DNA of 64,000 nucleotides from the NCBI GenBank assembly GCA_008933995.1, contig WARS01002855.1, positions 528,001 through 592,000 of the forward strand. The letters run 5' to 3'. This DNA comes from Datnioides undecimradiatus. Taxonomy: Eukaryota > Chordata > Actinopteri > Lobotiformes > Datnioididae. The position numbers and the translations under genes are program-made. Of this stretch, positions 1 through 11,672 are shown piece after piece. Each line of letters opens with the position of its first letter. The stretch's first letter is position 1. The notes beneath the pieces are model-generated. The model did not search any database, was not told where the DNA came from, and saw only the letters and a list, made by a program, of their open reading frames with translations.

Positions 1-1088
1 CCAAGTGTTTGTGCACAGATTGAAGTGTGACCGTCACCTCGTGAAGTTGCTCTGGCAGATGTGTTTGGTGCCGCGCAGGAAGTATAAGCAGTGGATTTAT
101 CCGCGATCGTAGCATGAAACCGCTCCAAGCTTTCCCTAAAAAATGAGGCTAATAAGAGCCGGCGCTGGAGTCGGCAGTAAACGTGCCATAAAACACAAAC
201 GATTTGCATAAAGAGGCCGAAAAGCTCTTCAGAGCCGCAGAACTGCTGGATAATATATTTGGGTGGTTACGAGCAACATCGCTCACATTAGCGCGGTAAC
301 CGTCTGATTTAAAACCGACTTGGGGAGCGTTAAAGGTCGATTCGCCGCCGTCTTTGCAGAAGAATGACATCTAACAGAAGTGGAACCATTCGGGCGGTTT
401 TAACGTAAGGATCTGATGCGGCTTTGTTCCACTCCAACACAGTCCGATCACCCAGGGTGCATGTCGGTACCACGTGCAGCCAGTCGCGCACACGCTGAGA
501 GCTGTATGTACACAGGCACTGCACACATGTGTGAACACATGCAAATATAAAAGAACACGTCATCTGACATTTACACAGCTTATAACGATTTACTGGAATG
601 ATGCTGCTGTCATATATTTGTCCCAATGGTTCTGTGCGTGGAGCTTAGCGTGACATTTGCAGCCGAGGCTTTAAACTGCGGTGTAAAAGTGTCAGCAGGG
701 CCACGTTCACGACAACGGTTGAGGCGATACGGAAGCAAATGCAAAGTAGCAATGAATAAATCAATGGAGGGGATGGATTTAAAGATGAGAGGAGGCATGA
801 AACACAAAGACTTAATGCAGGGCTGCAGAATAAAACCAGAAAAACAGCAGTTTGGGGTGATTAGCGGCAAACTGTTGGCTCTTTGCAGAGCTCGTTAACG
901 CTTTTCAGTTGGCAAACAAAGCCTAAATCAGCTCCTATCTGTTATTTTGACAGCAACGTAGCAAAGAAATGTGAAGCGAACGTGCATCACGGCGCCGCAC
1001 CGCGAAACTGCAGCTGTACTAACTGCCCCTCATTACCACGCCACCAGCGTCTGCGGCCCATTGATGTAGAAATCCCTGTGCAACAGCT

Positions 1089-1167
1089 CACATGTGTAGC
1101 TCAACGTACAGCTGGCTATATATAGCACCGCATGTATAGGGTTTCCCTGGCAGGGAGCTAAAAATAG
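1089..1167 (+). promoter_or_regulatory. E-box and MEF2-like motif cluster
   Basis: Within 80 bases lie CACATGTG, CAGCTG, CTATATATAG (1116-1125, also TATA-like) and CTAAAAATAG (1158-1167). The last two both fit the MEF2 consensus YTAWWWWTAR, and the first two are E-boxes. Such spacing is typical of muscle or neuronal bHLH/MEF2 modules. No gene is visible next to it. Confidence 0.35.
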
Positions 1168-4100
1168 AGTGAGGGGCGAGGAAAGAGGGGGCGAGAGGGA
1201 CCCCATAGGAATAAGACAAACACGGGAGGAGCAGGAGGACGATCTATATGGACTCTGCTCGCTTGCTGCACTCGCTGTGCTGCTCTTAATTTGCCTTTTT
1301 CCTGCATTTGCTTCGAGGTGAAATAGTGAGATAACCGCCTTCATAACGCACCATCACACCCTTCTGTCACCTCCCTGTCTGGTGTTTTCAGGAAGAAACT
1401 AAATTCTTAATGGCAGCCGCATGTGAGTGTGTGTGTGTGTGTGCACGACAGGGCTGTTTAACCCTGGACTGAGTTACATTCGTGGATCAGTGCCCACTTA
1501 TCCCTTCAGCACCTTGGTGCCGAGGGAGTTTTACTTCAGTTACTCCACCGTGGAGCTCTTAAAGGATGCCTCGGGCAGGAGTAGTAGGTTTTCTGTGTCC
1601 ACTGGGAGGTTTTTACGAGCTGTGCTAAGCAGAAGCTCGTGCTGAGCGCTGATCGAGCTGCTGCTGCTGCTGCTGCTGCAGCTGCAAGGAGGCTGCCTGA
1701 ATGCCAGCCGGGGCTGCCAGCTTCATGTTATACAGCCGGACATCAGGGCGATTCAGGAGCGGTCGTCCTTACAGCACGTCTTTAAGATAAAGTGTTTCGT
1801 TCAGGGATGACTTAAAGATTGAAAGACATTACGAATTAGTTTAATTATTGATTAATCTGATTAATTAGTTTATTGATATTTAATAGGATAAATGAATTGG
1901 TGAAAGCTTGCAGCACCTAGATATGCCCAAAGATAGTGGCACTAATCTGAGAGAAGCAGCAGTCGAAAGCAGTTTGATTAATCATGTTGAAGGCCTTAAT
2001 GAAAAACCCTCCTTAGATACACTTAAAGCCATCATCTGTGCAGAACGTCTGAAAGTGATCTCCTACATTTCGCTTCGTCAACCTGTGGAGAGCAAGCCTG
2101 AGGACATCACATGGGGTAAATGGTTTGTCTGGAGGAGATCCTCGTGCTGACAGCTGGCGACTGCACAGAGTTACTAACATCCTTATATTCATTCATTTAA
2201 TTAGGGTTTAATTACCCAGAACGAGTGATCAGGTGTGTCGCAGACAGGTGCTAAGATGAAGACGAGTCCAACGGGACGTAGTGTTGACAGTTAGTGCATG
2301 GCTTCGACTGCGTATGGGACGCATGGGTCTTCAGCTTTTTCCCAAAGGTGGTGAGGGACTGAGAGTTTGGTAACTCGTTCGTCAGAGGAGAAGACGTCTA
2401 ACTCGTGACTTCAGGCCCCGCTGTGAGGGCGGGACTGGTGTGAAGGAGCGTAGATCACGAACAGACGTGTCACATGTGTCTGTTTCTCAGCCATAACTAC
2501 AATATTGTCGTTAATGCTATTTAAAAGTCAGAAATCACTAATTACTATTACTCTTTCAAGAGAGATGTGGAAATATGTAGGTTTCATAGTTTTGTCAGCG
2601 CGTCATGAACGGTGCATCTCTGAGGGGAAAGAGGCTGCAGTGTTTGAGGAGCTCTGCACTCAGGCGTTGCCGGTTGCACCGCCTGGACAACCACACCTGC
2701 TTATTAGCTACAAGAGAGGGAAACGACAGTCCAATCCAATACAACACAGGGCAATCACACCATGCTTAAGACCCAGACGCTATCCCAAAGACAAGTAAAG
2801 GTTGTAACTGGGCTTTTCCATCTAAAGCAGGATGCACCACTGCATTGCTGCTGTACAAACATTCACTAAATCACAGGTTTTGATTGCGACAGGCGTCTGT
2901 TTACCCGTGAAATCATCGAATCAGCGTCGACAGATCAGGGTTTCTACAAATATCAAAACTGCAATTGAAATTTAATATAGAAAACCCTTTTTTTTAGTGA
3001 AGATACACACCATTTTATCCCACAGTTGGTCACTTTTGCACCAGTTTTCTCACTCATGTATCATTTCTGATTTTATTACGATTGGATCAATGAGCACATT
3101 GATTGTAAACGGCCGTTTTAAGATTGCCTGTGAGCCAACACGACGTCTCTCTCTGAACTCTACCCTTTGTATAATTATTGATTATCGCTCTGTCTTTTAA
3201 AATAGACCTCCGCCTCTCTGAAGGGATATTAGTATTGATTCAGTGATATTTAGTGTTGCTCTCAACAGAAACCTTTCCGTAACTGTACAATAGAAAGTCG
3301 AAGGGAACCACCAGTTTGTTCTCCAGCGCTGAAACCAGCGTGGTAAAGACCTGGTCACTCCAGGAAGCTGCACGGTCAGAACAATCTGCATGATGAAGTG
3401 ATTGGCTATGCAGAAATGATGCATTTTGCCATTTCAGATGCTGCTTTGACCCTTTAATCTGCAAAACATTTGTTATATGATCGCTTCTGTGGTCTTTAAT
3501 CTGTACCAGACAAGACTTCGTGTCATAACAGACTCATTTACTGGTGCCATGTCCTAATTCATACTCCCTTTTATTCATCCATAATTGCGCGGTGCTGCAC
3601 AGACTGAAACGCTCTGTTGCTGATGAGATCAGCAGCCCCTGCCACTAACTAACCCTACCTAGCCCTAACTAGCCCTAAGGCTTACCAGTACCATCTTTCA
3701 TAGTTTACATTTGTTTAGCCAACTTTGTCCTGGAAGGCACAAACATGCCAGAGGTGCAGATTCTCCTCCATCACCTGAGCTCTCGCACTTAGAAACTAAA
3801 ACGCCACCAAACTGTTTCCTCTCACCTGTGTTTGTGCCTCCCAGTTTGTTAGAATAGCTTGCAAACACTTTGTCGCTGGGAGATGTGCAAAAGTGTGAAG
3901 TGTCCTGTACAGATATGCTCTGGATTTGGGGCAGTTGTGAAACTGTAGGGCTGCAGCAAAGTCTGGCGTCTGCATCAGTAGTTATTTTTTCCCTGATCTG
4001 TGCAGCAGCAGAAGGCAATTTGACTCAGGACCAGTTGGCCTGACGCGGGAATAACCAGTTAAATAGGCCATGTGCTCCCTCGCTATTACTATGTTTGTGG

Positions 4101-5716
4101 TTATGAGTCACACATTACTCCATAAATGGCAGGAGGTTCCTTAACCCTCTGCTTTTTCTGGGCCTCCTTAGAAGTGTTTTCACCAGGAAGCCAAGTCGCA
4201 CTTTATATTCAGCTGTGAGTTTGAGCTGTCCACCACAGAAGAAGAAAAATAACTTAACTCAACTGAAGTTAAGATCAGTGAAAGTGAATCTGACTTGGCT
4301 GAAAATGGTTTATCCCCTGGTCCTATTTAGAACAGGTGTCAGACGCGAGACAGGTGTTGACAATGAAAGTGTGTTCTCAATATTTCCTAACTGACATTGC
4401 TCCATGTTTTTAGGTCAATGAATTTATTTTTCATATTTTTGCTAAAATATTTCAAAAAGTGCACGTTGAATTCTTGACATAAAGCTTTTTTTGTGTAGTT
4501 TTGTTTATGGTATTTGAGGAAGCTTGGTTTTAGCCATTTGGCATCATTAACCCTATTGGTTAATGACATCAGCGCTACCTGTTGCTTTTCCTACTGGGTC
4601 TTTTCTTGTGTTGTACTTATTCTGTATGTACCTTGTTTTGGATAGAAGCATCTGCCAGGTGACATTTTAGATTGTTAATTGTAAATTAAGGTGATCAACA
4701 GGTTACATAAAACACTGAGCTTCACCCAGTTTATTTGGAAGGTAAAGCGGAGTATCGTCTGCATACAGTGATATGCCGTGTTGTTCTCTAGAAAGAAAGC
4801 TGGTGTTTTAAGATAATCTAATCAAACCTAGAATAAAACCTTGAGGTTCTCCACAGCAGATACATTTGTTTTCACAGAAATCCTAGTTACCTGGCCTGGA
4901 GATACAAACAAACAAACAAACAAAACATTCTGCAAAAACTCTGCCTGAGCTGTGCCGATGATGGAGCCGTCTTCGCTCCAGCTTCATCAGCCCCGGATAA
5001 GGAGTTTATAGTTTTCCCCAGGCGACAGGATTTATGGAAGCAGATTGCTCGTCCTGTAGCGGTGAGGGATGAGAGCCCACCTGAAGTGGGGACGACCCAT
5101 TTTGAGGCTGAACTGATCTCCTTTTCCCCCCACTAACAGCAGATACGATTGAAATGTGTGTGTGAGAATTTAGGCCAGTAGCTGTGAAGTGTCAACGTGC
5201 TCTGAAGGATGTGATTTCCATTGACTTTGTACCCTATAGAGACCACACGGCACATGTCGGCTCACATCAGGCTCCAGTTAGCAGGGAGGGGAAGAGGATG
5301 TGCAGACTGAGGCATGAACGGTTTAACATGATGGTGGTACAAATCCCCAATCATCACCGCACATCCAAGTAAAAACTACTTCTACATTTATATACTTTTT
5401 AGTAAAAGCAGTGTTTTTATTAACGTGTCATTCATTTAGAGTGTACCTGCCTAATAACGGTCACATGATCCCATCTTTTGGAGGCCTGTCTATGTCAGAA
5501 AAGGCCATTACACGCCTCTTTTGTGTGCACCTCCACGCTCACACTGTAACTGAATATGTATTTAATAGCCTATAATTGAATTTATATGATGGTGCTCAAG
5601 TGTGAATATGACTATTATTATAATTATGGTCTATAATCAGCCAATCAGAGCCCAGGATGTCACCTCAATCTGCAGCAAAGCAAACAAACCAGCAAATATC
5701 TTAGTCCGGGTGCAAG

Positions 5717-5749
<33 letters not shown>

Positions 5750-5914
5750 AAGTTGGCAGGTGGGATGAATTCCCTTGTTACCCACACATGTGCCCACACA
5801 CACACACACGCAGTGACTCACAGGGCAACACAGCCTACTGTATCAGTCTGTGGGTCGCCAGGGGCTGATGGGGCCACTCAACCATGAAAGAGGGTATGGA
5901 GGCATAACAGACAA

Positions 5915-5918
<4 letters not shown>

Positions 5919-5947
<29 letters not shown>
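5919..5947 (+). repeat. (CA)n microsatellite
   Basis: CA repeat, 170 bases after the GT repeat at 5719-5748. Confidence 0.95.
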
Positions 5948-6999
5948 GCTACATGCACACACACAATATCACATGCAAAAGCACAGGGAGACACATGCAC
6001 ACAATTTTTTTCTTGCACAAGTAAATATGTGACATCCTGCTCTCTCTCCCTCTCTCTCGATTATTATTTTAATGTTTTTATTCATTTAAAACAGAAGCTG
6101 AGATTTCCTGCACACAATTAATGCATCACACTCATTTTAAGCTACCTCAAAACATTTGGTTAAAGCAATGCGGCCTCTGTTCAGTAATGCCTTGTACCTG
6201 CAGGTGATGTCACTTAATTTATGTATTTTTTTACGTTTTCCTTTGTTTTATTTTGAAAGTCTAATCCCAGGATGTATATTTATCATCGCAAACCTATTAC
6301 CAGTAATTAACCAAAACCTATAAAATCCTTCTGAGGTCAATCAGACAGTCCTCATCAATCATCGACATGTTTTCACCTGATGATGTAATAATGACGTCCG
6401 ACAGTGTAAGTTAGCACGCTCACTCTTACACTACATGACATTGTTTCTCATCATTGATTTTACATCATCATCTAGTCTAAACATGCAACGTCCCTTATTA
6501 TACAGCAGTTCCCAGGTTTTCTCTATGGTTTAACACATAACAGTCACATGTTCAGCGGAGGCAGCACCTGCACTCATAAACCAACATTAATAATATCAGT
6601 GATTTTTAATCATTTGCTTTATAATGTGGTCATATTTTGTAAATTAGTTATTCTTACGTATTTTTTATTAATTTCTTACAATATATTAATTGCACATAGC
6701 ACAAAGCACATAGCTACCAATCATTTATGTTAGAGTTCAGCTTGTGACACTGAGCTCATTATGATATGGCCGCATTATTATCGCATTATTATGTATAAAG
6801 TCGCTTATTAAGTAACAATTAGTGGTTAAAATCACGTTATTCGCGCGCTAAACTGATCAAACTGCGTTGCGACTGATTTGTAGCGACTTTGTGCAGAAAC
6901 AGAACAGTCAAATCAAACCATGTGACTCGGTTTCATTCTGCTCCGGCTCTCTGCTGGAGGTTTGCTCACAGCTGTCAGTCACTTCCCTCAGTTATCATG

Positions 7000-8215
7000 T
7001 AAAAAGAAAGAAATAAAATACGGACCGCACGCGCACGCTGCGGATCCGTGTTTGGATGTTTTGTTCGTTAATGAGTTACACGGTGCTAATTGTTGCTGTA
7101 TGCTTGAATCAGTCGTGCTGTCAGCTCGCATGATGTGTCCTCAATTCCAGCCAGCACGCTCTTGTGCCATGCTGTCCTCGTGCGCGTTTGTGTGTTGTGC
7201 GCGCGCGTGTCTTCTTCTCCCTCTAGCCTACATCGCTGTAACCCCCCCCCCTCCCAACACACACACACACACACACACCCTCCCCTCATCTTCACACATA
7301 CACACACCAGTCCCACCTCCCTATACCCAAACTACAGTGAAGCCCATTCAACCGATTCTCCGCAGTGCTGGAAGAGCAGAGTGAAGTAAAGGAGGAGGAG
7401 GAGGAGGAGTGAAAGAGGGGAGATACGGGGAAACACGAAAAAAGCGAGAGTGTGTGTGCGGCGAGAGCAGGAGAGAGAGAGAGAGGGAGAGAGAGAGAAG
7501 GGGAAAACTGCAAATTTGGTGGCCAGGCTTCCCAGTGCGCACAGACCTGTCGTCGGCTGCACTGTCCGAGCAGCCCTCCGCTCTGCAGGGTGAGTAAAGC
7601 CTCCGCTGCCTTATCTGATTTGATTTTTAAACTGCGCCTCAGCAAACACCTCCATTCCACCCGTGTCATCCCCTCACCATCTCACCTCACCTCACTCCAG
7701 CCTCCCTCCCTCCCTCTCACATCTGTTTCCGAGCCTCTCGCACTCTTTTTTTTTGGGGGGGGGGTGCTTGTTGAGGGCGAGCTCCGCTGCTTTGGCTGCG
7801 CACGTCGGGACTTCTGTGTCGGCTGCGGGGACGAGAAATGAGGCTCATGCGTGTGGCGGTGCGCGGAGGTGTCATTTTAGCCTGCGTCGTCCCGCCGTGA
7901 GCCAAAATCAAAATACAGAAAAGCGAGGGACGCTGTGTGAGAGCGCAGCCGCGGGTCTCTGTGCTCACCCCGGTGCGAGGGGAGAGGAGATGCGCGCTGT
8001 TCCGTTGACAGCCGCTGGTGAGCGTGTCTGCGCGGCTGTTCCCCGGCCTGTTAGCGGACGAGACGGCGCTGTACAGCGATTAGTGTGGCGCATTTGGAAG
8101 GAGCGCGCTGTAACGCTGCACAGTCAATATAGAGTCTGGAGAACAGCAGCAGAGCCGCTCCGCTCCCAGCGGCGCGTGGAGGAGAGAGGGGGGAGCGAGG
8201 GAGAGGAGGGAGCGC

Positions 8216-8263
<48 letters not shown>

Positions 8264-8345
8264 TTGATGTGATTGTGTCACTACAGTCTGCGTGTGTGTC
8301 AGGGAGAAAGAGAAGAGAGGATAGGGAGGAGAGACCAGGATTGAG
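7000..8345 (+). promoter_or_regulatory. cacng7: Candidate promoter and untranslated first exon region of cacng7
   Basis: The stretch is GC-rich with many CpG, unlike the AT-rich DNA before it. It holds two good + strand donors: CAGG/GTGAGT at 7589/7590 and GAG/GTAAGC at 8345/8346. Because the cacng7 ATG abuts an acceptor, a 5' untranslated exon must exist upstream, and this is the best-looking candidate in the 19 kb before it. A second acceptor-like site, CTTTCTACCTGCAG, ends at 8641. No TATA box is obvious. Another CpG-rich patch at 15620-15910 is a competing candidate. Confidence 0.35.
8217..8262 (+). repeat. (GT)23 microsatellite in candidate cacng7 first exon region
   Basis: Perfect GT repeat within the CpG-rich stretch, about 80 bases before the donor at 8346. 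Confidence 0.97.
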
Positions 8346-9109
8346 GTAAGCATGTGTGCGGGTGAGACTGTGTGCGTGTGTGCGCGCGTGCGTGCGTGTG
8401 CTCGTGCTCTAAAAACTCTTGGCTCCTTCTTGGGGAACCCATCCTGTGATACTGTTCCAGCAGACTGCAGCACTTCTTACTGGGTCCAGCTCTCTCTCTC
8501 TCTCTTTCCCCTCTCTCTCTCTACTTCTATAGGCTACATATGCATTTGTATGTGTGTGTGCATGTGTGTGTGCATGTGTTGTGGTGAAGAAGGATGAAGA
8601 CAGACCGGGGTGAAGCTGCTTGTTTCTCTTTCTACCTGCAGAGATGTTCCTCCAGGAAGCAGGAGACGGCGCAGCATGTGACCGCAGAGCAGTTCCATAC
8701 ACTGTGTTTTAACGAGTGATTGACAGGTTTCATAAAACCTGCACACGCAGCCGCAGGTCAGCGCACGTGTCCCTCCGTTCGTTCATCGAGCTGGGAAGGT
8801 GGCGCTCACTTTGCTGCTGTGCCGTTATACGAGCAGAGAAACGGAGCGTGCAGTGAGGTTAGGACTTTATTTTTTTGCAGGTACCAGTTATGATCACCAA
8901 GTGGTTTTAAGGTTAAAGGAATATTTTTTTTAAAAAATGGTGCAAACGGCGGGAAAAAGGTAGAAAGGACAAGTCACATGATTCATCTACGTCCTTGTTT
9001 ATTGGCTGAATCCGTTCCGCCTCAGCCAAGCTCCAACTTTATGAAGACCCGCCTATGGATGTGCCGTGAAAATCGCAGTGCTAGCTCGTTAAAGCTTTTC
9101 TACAAACGA

Positions 9110-9123
9110 GTCGTCATGGTAAC
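9110..9123. promoter_or_regulatory. RFX X-box-like motif (imperfect)
   Basis: GTCGTCATGGTAAC fits the right half of the X-box well and the left half with one mismatch. It lies just downstream of the candidate cacng7 first exon. Confidence 0.15.
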
Positions 9124-11634
9124 AGCTTGCAAGCATCAGACGTTTGACAGCAACATCATCAGGTTTATCTGCCGTCGAGCTTTGGTTCTTTGTAGGGCAG
9201 AGTTGGTATAAACCAGTGTGTATCACCCACAGCAGCGTCTCCCTTTGCTCCGGAGACATTTCCGGTGGCGTCGAAGCTTTTGCAATCATTGCCCATCGGA
9301 TTTTGGCATGCACAATAAAAAAAGTTGGATGTGCAACTGTGCAACTGCTGCGGGAGTTTTAATTTGACCGACTTATTAGTTTGAAACAAGAAGAAGAAGA
9401 AGACCTCGCTCGAGCGGCTCTGGAAGAGGACTGAAAGTCGATATTTGGCCTTCAGCGCCGGTTTGTCAGGAACGAGCCGTAAAGCAGAATCTTTAGTGGG
9501 AACATTAGAGCAAAAACCTAAACTGTGACCATCACAGGTTGGTGTCAGCCGCCCCGGAGTAAGCCCCCGGGGTTCTTAACGCAGCTGCCGTCTTGCAGCA
9601 ATCATCCACCAAGCTGAACTGCATCTGAGATTCTGCTCCTGCTTCAACTGGAGTACAACAGCCAGCCCCAGTGAAGGCACCGAGACAACACAAGCATCAT
9701 TTAGAAAATGCACGAAACCATAAAGTGAGACGGATTTAAGGCGAGGCTGGTTGTGAGGAAGCGGGTTTACCTTTAAGACCTATTCTTAGAGCGTTGTGGT
9801 ACACGGCTTGAATGGAATAATTAGTTCCTGTCCACAGTTTGAGTGGATATGAGTGAATTCATGCACGCTGCACAGAGGGTGAGAAGGTCTGCAAACCCTC
9901 AGTCCACTGCAGAGACGTTCACACCGGCCACGTCAGACGTGGAGCATCATCCCCGTCAGCCGGCGTGCAGCTCTCAGAGGCGAGGGAAAATGAATCAGAC
10001 GCCAACTTCAGTTGTTTAAACGGCTGATTGCCGCCGGCGGCAGGGTCACTGCTTCATTTCCCGCCGGGGGGTTACTCAAGGAGCGTTCGGCCGACAGAGA
10101 GATGACGACACGTTTGTGCTGTCGCGTTAAAACCCCGTGTCTCAGAGATTTGAATGTTTTACGCTGAGCTACGGATAATTTGGTTTGGTTCCACGCTTTA
10201 AATCAACAGTAGATTTGATATTTCTGTGCTTTAATTACTGAAAACAACGAGCCGGGCCGTTAATAACGAGACTGTTAGCTGCGAAACGCCTCAAAAGTCC
10301 ACTTTTTGCTTAGATTTTACAACATTGCATCACAGAAAAAGGAACAAATGAGGCAGGAACGTGGAGCAAACTGCTAATTAACCATTAGTAAACAAGCAAC
10401 TCCTTATCAAACCGTATGCAGCGGCTAATGGTGGGTTGATTAGGAAACGAGGGAGGAACGAATCAGGAGCAGCTTGATCATTTAGGACTTTGTAACAGGG
10501 ATTTCTGTGGATCTGTGAAGCGACGGCGGAAAAAGGTCGATATGGCTGAACCACGACCACAACGACCAGTCAGACAACACATGTACGGCACATGCATGAA
10601 GGCTTTCAGGAGACCCCTCTTGCAGTTTTGGGAGGCGATGACAGATCCTACCCTGCAGTTCTGCTGTAGGAGCACCTCATGTGGTCCAACTGCACCTGAA
10701 GACGAGCACGCTCTGTGGAGGCAGGGCGAGAGCGCCCGTCGTCACAATCTGCCTTTGGCTGCATCGCCGCGCCTTCTCCCCAAGAGCCGCGTGCTTTGCA
10801 TCTTCGTCGTCTCGGTGCGATCAGTCCTAGAAATGAGGACCAGGGAACACACACGCTCATACGCCGTCTCTCCTCAGAAGCATCCGTTTCTACAGAAAGA
10901 GGCGAAAGGAACGGCGAGCGAGACAGAACGGATCGAACCCTGCAGGCTCGCCGACCTTCACGCACCTGTTCGATCACTGCATGAGGCGGGCGTGCACACG
11001 GGATTGTTCATTTAGTTCATTTAGTTTGTGAAGCTGCAGCACGGCACAGCTCTGCTGCCTCGTTTAATCAAAAGTCAGGTTAACCCTTTACATCACATCC
11101 ACAGTCACATCCTGCACTTATTTCACATCACGTGCCAAAAATAATATAAAAACTCACATTTATTTGCATTTTATTATAAAAATATAATCATGTTTTCTTG
11201 ACTCTAGGCAGCACAGAGCTAATATTCATTAGCTAGTTAGCACCAGCTAGCCAGTTTTCTTGCGTTCACCTCCTCAGACCTTGTCTCCGTCCGCCTCCAG
11301 CGTTGCGAGGACAGTGTCCATGTTCAGCGTGTCCCACATGCTGCTGCTCCTCTGGAGACGCAGTTTCATCTGGACTCGCGAGCAGCGGCCAAACTCTGAC
11401 TCCATGCGCCGCGGCCCAGATTCACGGTTTCAGACTGGGAGCCGGGAGTCGGAGCCTAAAGAGGGCGAGCCGGGCTGCGTGCGTTTCGGGCGGGCAGACA
11501 TTTTGGAGGTGCTAGCTCTCGGCCCCGACGGCACTGATGTATTTTCAGTGTTTGTATCGTGCACAGTTAAGGTCGATTCCCCCTCTGGCCGAAGCCAAAT
11601 GTGACCTCAGATTACACAAACTGAGTGAAGGTGA

Positions 11635-11635
<1 letters not shown>

Positions 11636-11669
<34 letters not shown>
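11636..11669 (+). repeat. (TG)17 microsatellite
   Basis: Perfect repeat upstream of cacng7 coding exons. Confidence 0.95.

Positions 11670-11672
<3 letters not shown>

Larger units (their letters stand above)
1..6999. other. Upstream DNA without a recognisable gene
   Basis: All open frames here are short and show no recognised family or splice pattern. Contents include a (CTG)7 run at 1658-1679, a TAAT-rich patch at 1830-1890, telomere-like CCCTAA variants at 3645-3680, a (CAAA) run near 4904-4923, and GT and CA repeats at 5719-5748 and 5919-5947. Confidence 0.5.

Noticed and set aside
1504-1525. REST/RE1-like sequence TTCAGCACCTTGGTGCCG
   Set aside because: The left half is perfect, but the right half does not fit GGACAGCGCC. 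A similar partial match near 46490-46515 has the wrong spacing.
3645-3680. Telomere-like CCCTAA/CCCTAACTAG units
   Set aside because: Only a few imperfect units; too short to call an interstitial telomeric site.
7663-8349. Open frame of 228 codons across the candidate cacng7 promoter
   Set aside because: It contains a GT-repeat-encoded Cys-Val run and low-complexity serine/leucine; it is better explained as an untranslated exon and microsatellite.
10515-11015. Open frame of 166 codons on the + strand
   Set aside because: No recognisable domain, no splice context, and a composition like surrounding non-coding DNA; most likely chance.
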